A DNA stretch of 20,729 nucleotides. Source: Tritrichomonas foetus (taxonomy: Eukaryota; Parabasalia; Tritrichomonadida; Tritrichomonadidae). Position 1 is the first letter of the stretch. Every line of letters begins with the position of its first letter. A program made the translations under genes and the position numbers. The notes beneath the pieces were generated by a model. That model saw only the letters and a list, made by a program, of their open reading frames with translations, was not told where the DNA came from and did no database searches. Positions 18,074 through 20,729 of the stretch are shown piece after piece. The DNA is taken from the NCBI GenBank assembly GCA_001839685.1, contig MLAK01000655.1, forward strand, positions 1-20,729, given 5' to 3'.

Positions 18074-18074
18074 A
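18071..18074 (+). terminator. TAAA overlapping the M28 stop (polyadenylation signal)
   Basis: The stop codon TAA is followed by A, giving TAAA, the tetranucleotide that serves as the polyadenylation signal in Trichomonas vaginalis and often includes the stop codon. More TAAA copies follow in the next 50 bases (for example in CATAAATG and AATAAATAAAG), so the exact site used cannot be told. Confidence 0.5.
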
Positions 18075-18279
18075 TTATTAATGACCATAAATGTCATAAG
18101 ATATGTAATAATAAATAAAGAGATGATCATTTTATCTAACCTTTTTATATATAATTATTTTTATTCCAAATATTTTTGAAATAATCGAATTATTTATCTA
18201 ATCATTCGGTATAAAGGGTTTGATGATTTCGTATTTGTTAATTGGTGTGAATTAGAAAACTTTGTCGAATCTTCTAGTG

Positions 18280-18321
<42 letters not shown>

Positions 18322-18513
18322 ATGAACTTATCATCATTAACAAATAAAAAAAATCACAACTTCAAACATGGATCAGGAAAAAGTGACACAATCTTTCATG
18401 AAAAGAAAAAGGAGATAAAAGACAATTTCGTAGATACTTTTTAACAAAGTGTAAAATAATTAAAAAAAATTAAAACATATTCAAAATAGATTCAATTAAG
18501 TAATTATGGATAT
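18074..18513. other. Spacer between convergent genes
   Basis: This is the shared 3' region of the plus-strand M28 gene and the minus-strand acidic protein gene. It is AT-rich and contains a 36-base A run. I see no gene; the only open frame runs straight through the A run and translates to a lysine homopolymer, so it is rejected. Confidence 0.6.
18283..18318 (+). repeat. A36 homopolymer
   Basis: Thirty-six consecutive A residues lie in the spacer between convergent genes. It could be slippage expansion, the tail of an old retroposed transcript, or an assembly artefact. The exact length should not be trusted from one assembly. It is preceded by TCTAGTGAGC and followed by TCTATGAAC; no flanking target-site duplication or upstream gene copy is evident. 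Confidence 0.9.
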
Positions 18514-20729
18514 TCAAGGAAGGTCTTCAATATCATCCGATTTGAATTCATCATCGTCATCATCATTGATCATTAAAGGAATAACAACTGTGGGATTCAC
18601 TTGAGTTTGTGTTTGGTTTTGATTTTGATTTATGGGGTTAATTTTTGAATGTTCATTTTTGGCTGAATTTTCTGATTCATCATCACTCATCATTTCGATC
18701 ACTCCAACTGGTTTTTTGGATTCACTATTTGTTTGCGGATTTTGACTTGATTTGTCTTTATTTTCTGTTTTGGTTTGATTAATGGAAGTTTTGATTGTTT
18801 GTTGATCTTCTTTTTTGTTTTCTGACTGTGAAGAGATATTTGGAATAGAGTCAAGATCTTCATCTTTTTCATTATCACTCAACATTTCAATTACTCCGAC
18901 TTGTTTGGAATTCCTTGATGAAGATTTTGTTTCGCTTTGTTTTGGTGTTGGTTCAAATTTTTGATTATTGTCTGGTTTAGATGGTGTTTTTGAAACAAAA
19001 TTTTCATTTTCATCATCATTGTCACTTATCATTTGGATGATACCAACTGGATTTTGAGCTTTAGATGGTTGTTTGTCATTTTTTAATTCTTTGTTTGGTT
19101 TTTCTTCTTCTTGTTTGTTGTGAGATTTCAAAGAAATAATTGGAATGGAGTCAATGTTATCATCGTCGTCATCGCTCATAATTTCGACTATTCCTGAAGG
19201 TTTTTCGGTGTTTGGTTCTTTTTCTGTATTTTCTTGAACTTTCGACTGTTTTGGAGATTGTTTTGTTAAATCTTTCTTTTGTTTTGTTGATTGAGAAACA
19301 TTTGAATCTTCTTCATCACTCATCAGCTCAATTATCGCAGGCTTGACAATTTTTGGTTCAATTTCTTGATTATTTTCTTTATTTTCTTCAGATTTTAGTG
19401 TAACAGATGAATTTTCTTTTTCTTTTGGCTTTTCTGGTTGGTTCTGTGGTATGGAAGACATGTTTGGAATAGAATCTGAGTCGCTCATCCATTCGATTTT
19501 GGAAACTGGTTTTTCAGGTTTAGGTTCTGTTTCTATTTTTTGGGTTTTTTCTTCTTTTGGAGAATCTGGTATCTTCGGATCTTTTTCATCATTCATCATT
19601 TGAATTGGTTGAAGTTGTTCCTCCTCTTGTTTTTTGTTCTTGTTGACTTCATTTTTATTGTTAGTATGTTTTAATGAATTAGAATTTACATCATCTTCAC
19701 TCATCATTGTGTTGACAGCTGCAGCTTGTTTGTTGGCTTTCATTTCGGATTCTTTGGTGTGATTAGTTGCATCTTTTGATACATTTTCATTCTGATCTAG
19801 AGTTTGATATTCTTTTGATTTTTTCTTTCTTGGTTCAGCAATGACAACAGGATTGTAATCTTCTTCTTCATTATTAGCACTCATCAGTTGAATGATATTA
19901 ATGGGAGGCTTCTTTGTTTTAGCTTTTGCTTTCTTGCTTGGGCTTTCTTCTTTAGAATGATCATTATTTTTAGTCTCAGTTTTATCTTTTGGTGATTTAG
20001 ATTCATGTTTCTTTGATAAATCTTTTATATTTGAGTCTTCTTCATCTTTATTCGTCATTTTCATAAGTTCTATTGGTGGGACACCAATTTCGTTGTTTTG
20101 ATTTTCATTTTTAGAATTTATATCATTGTCACTAGAATCACGATTTTCTTCAAGTGTTACTTGAATAGGCTTCATATCAGTTTCTGGTCGTGAATTATTA
20201 TTTTCATTTTCGTTGTCATTGTCAGAACTATCACTATCCCATTCTATAGTATTCTTTGGCGATTTAGGTTTCTGTTTGGTCGTTGATTTATTAATGACTT
20301 TTTGTGAATTCGTGAAATTGCTATTATCATCATCATCATCCTCACTGTCCCATTCAATCGAATTAATTGGTTTAGAATTTGATAAATTTCTTTTCTTTGG
20401 ATTTTTAATGTTTTTTGGAATGAGTTTTTCTTTATTTATATTGTTTTCATGAATGCATTTATCAGAATCTTCTTCGAAAAATAAAGAGTCTTTGGTTTTT
20501 GCTGTTTGGTCTTTTGTTGGTTCTTCTTCTTTAGATGATTCATCTTTTTTTATTGGTTCTTCTTCTTTTGTTGTCTCTTCATCTTTTGGTTGTTCTTCTT
20601 CTTTAGTTCGTTCGGTTTCCTTAGTGGATTCTTCTTCATTTTCAATATCTTCTAGATTGATAGTTCGAGTTTTAATGACGGGATGTTCTTCGTCAACTTT
20701 ATCTTCTTTTGTTTGTTCTTCTTCTTTTG
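18514..20729 (-). CDS. Acidic disordered protein with tandem SIM-like motifs, 5' partial
   Basis: The frame ends in TGA and stays open to the right edge of the window, showing 737 codons plus two bases. The first ATG inside the window (20173-20175) is not a convincing start, because the same frame continues upstream without a stop and contains two more copies of the protein's own repeat (IEWDSDSSD and IEWDSEDDDDD). The true start lies beyond 20729. The protein is Glu/Lys/Asp/Ser/Asn-rich, without Trp or Cys clusters or any folded domain I can see. Its upstream part contains KEEE-type charged runs. It carries about 13 copies of a hydrophobic-acidic motif at intervals of about 50 residues (separate entry). 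These resemble SUMO-interacting motifs, so a poly-SUMO-binding scaffold is my leading hypothesis, but other phospho-motif roles are possible. No family name can be given. Confidence 0.85.
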   Translation of the reverse strand, partial: KEEEQTKEDKVDEEHPVIKTRTINLEDIENEEESTKETERTKEEEQPKDEETTKEEEPIKKDESSKEEEPTKDQTAKTKDSLFFEEDSDKCIHENNINKEKLIPKNIKNPKKRNLSNSKPINSIEWDSEDDDDDNSNFTNSQKVINKSTTKQKPKSPKNTIEWDSDSSDNDNENENNNSRPETDMKPIQVTLEENRDSSDNDINSKNENQNNEIGVPPIELMKMTNKDEEDSNIKDLSKKHESKSPKDKTETKNNDHSKEESPSKKAKAKTKKPPINIIQLMSANNEEEDYNPVVIAEPRKKKSKEYQTLDQNENVSKDATNHTKESEMKANKQAAAVNTMMSEDDVNSNSLKHTNNKNEVNKNKKQEEEQLQPIQMMNDEKDPKIPDSPKEEKTQKIETEPKPEKPVSKIEWMSDSDSIPNMSSIPQNQPEKPKEKENSSVTLKSEENKENNQEIEPKIVKPAIIELMSDEEDSNVSQSTKQKKDLTKQSPKQSKVQENTEKEPNTEKPSGIVEIMSDDDDDNIDSIPIISLKSHNKQEEEKPNKELKNDKQPSKAQNPVGIIQMISDNDDENENFVSKTPSKPDNNQKFEPTPKQSETKSSSRNSKQVGVIEMLSDNEKDEDLDSIPNISSQSENKKEDQQTIKTSINQTKTENKDKSSQNPQTNSESKKPVGVIEMMSDDESENSAKNEHSKINPINQNQNQTQTQVNPTVVIPLMINDDDDDEFKSDDIEDLP
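18540..20358 (-). repeat. About 13 tandem [VI][VI]E[ML]MSDDD motifs
   Basis: The repeat core is two or three aliphatic residues, Glu or Gln, Met/Leu/Trp, usually Met, then Ser and a run of Asp/Glu. Copies, from the window edge inward: IEWDSEDDDDD (20326-20358), IEWDSDSSD (20221-20247), PPIELMKMTNKDEEDS (about 20040-20085), IIQLMSANNEEED (near 19880), VNTMMSEDD (near 19705), PIQMMNDEKD (near 19600), KIEWMSDSDS (near 19490), IIELMSDEED (near 19320), IVEIMSDDDDD (near 19180), IIQMISDNDDEN (near 19030), VIEMLSDNEKDED (near 18880), VIEMMSDDES (near 18690) and VVIPLMINDDDDD (near 18565). Three copies are followed by D-S-I-P-x-x-S. The spacing is nearly regular at about 50-60 residues, with charged linkers. 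The form matches the known SIM pattern of a hydrophobic strand followed by acidic and phosphorylatable residues. Confidence 0.8.

Noticed and set aside
18262..18444. Plus-strand frame through the A36 tract
   Set aside because: Its middle is a lysine homopolymer made by the A run; the flanks show no coding character.
20213..20452. 79-codon plus-strand frame at the right end
   Set aside because: It is the antisense shadow of the partial acidic protein gene; its Ser/Leu/Phe runs mirror Asp/Glu/Lys codons on the other strand.
18514..20729. CRISPR-like or other DNA-level repeat explanation for the regular spacing
   Set aside because: The repeats are degenerate at the DNA level and conserved at the protein level, with in-frame spacing; no identical direct repeats are present.

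Overview
The window looks like nuclear DNA of a microbial eukaryote, most likely a trichomonad (parabasalid) and probably Tritrichomonas-like. The reasons are: very AT-rich DNA with long AT-rich spacers; uninterrupted reading frames up to 10.9 kb with no sign of introns; TAG, TGA and TAA all used as stops, which argues against a ciliate code; a TCA-pyrimidine-(T/A) initiator-like sequence a few bases upstream of the best-defined start; and a TAAA that overlaps a stop codon, as in trichomonad polyadenylation signals. The organism assignment is inference.

Layout: 1-1923 is a gene-free spacer holding a GC-rich hairpin-like inverted repeat and two small tandem duplications. 1924-3015 (minus) is a protein kinase of the CAMK/AMPK type with a possible C-terminal UBA-like segment. 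3016-4839 is a second spacer; its last few hundred bases contain a GC-rich island with a broken coding-like frame. 4840-15774 (minus) is a giant 3644-residue, Ser/Glu/Lys/Asn-rich protein. Its only folded-looking part is at the N-terminus and resembles the FOP/FOR20/TON1-type LisH module of centriole and basal-body proteins. The rest is disordered and carries at least three families of short degenerate repeats. 15775-16756 is a divergent intergenic region. 16757-18073 (plus) is an M28 metallopeptidase with four hydrophobic segments, two of them lying between its first and second metal ligands. 18074-18513 separates two convergent genes and holds a run of 36 A. 18514 to the window end (minus) is an acidic disordered protein that continues beyond the window. 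It carries about 13 copies of a motif of the form [VI]-[VI]-E-[ML]-M-S-D-D-D, which closely resembles phospho-regulated SUMO-interacting motifs.

No operon logic applies; each gene appears to be its own transcription unit. The two most interesting items are the two giant or partial disordered proteins: one a candidate basal-body/centrosomal scaffold with about 25 copies of an S-S-x-F-S-x-x-Y motif, the other a candidate poly-SIM scaffold. All functional statements about them are inference from sequence patterns read by eye.
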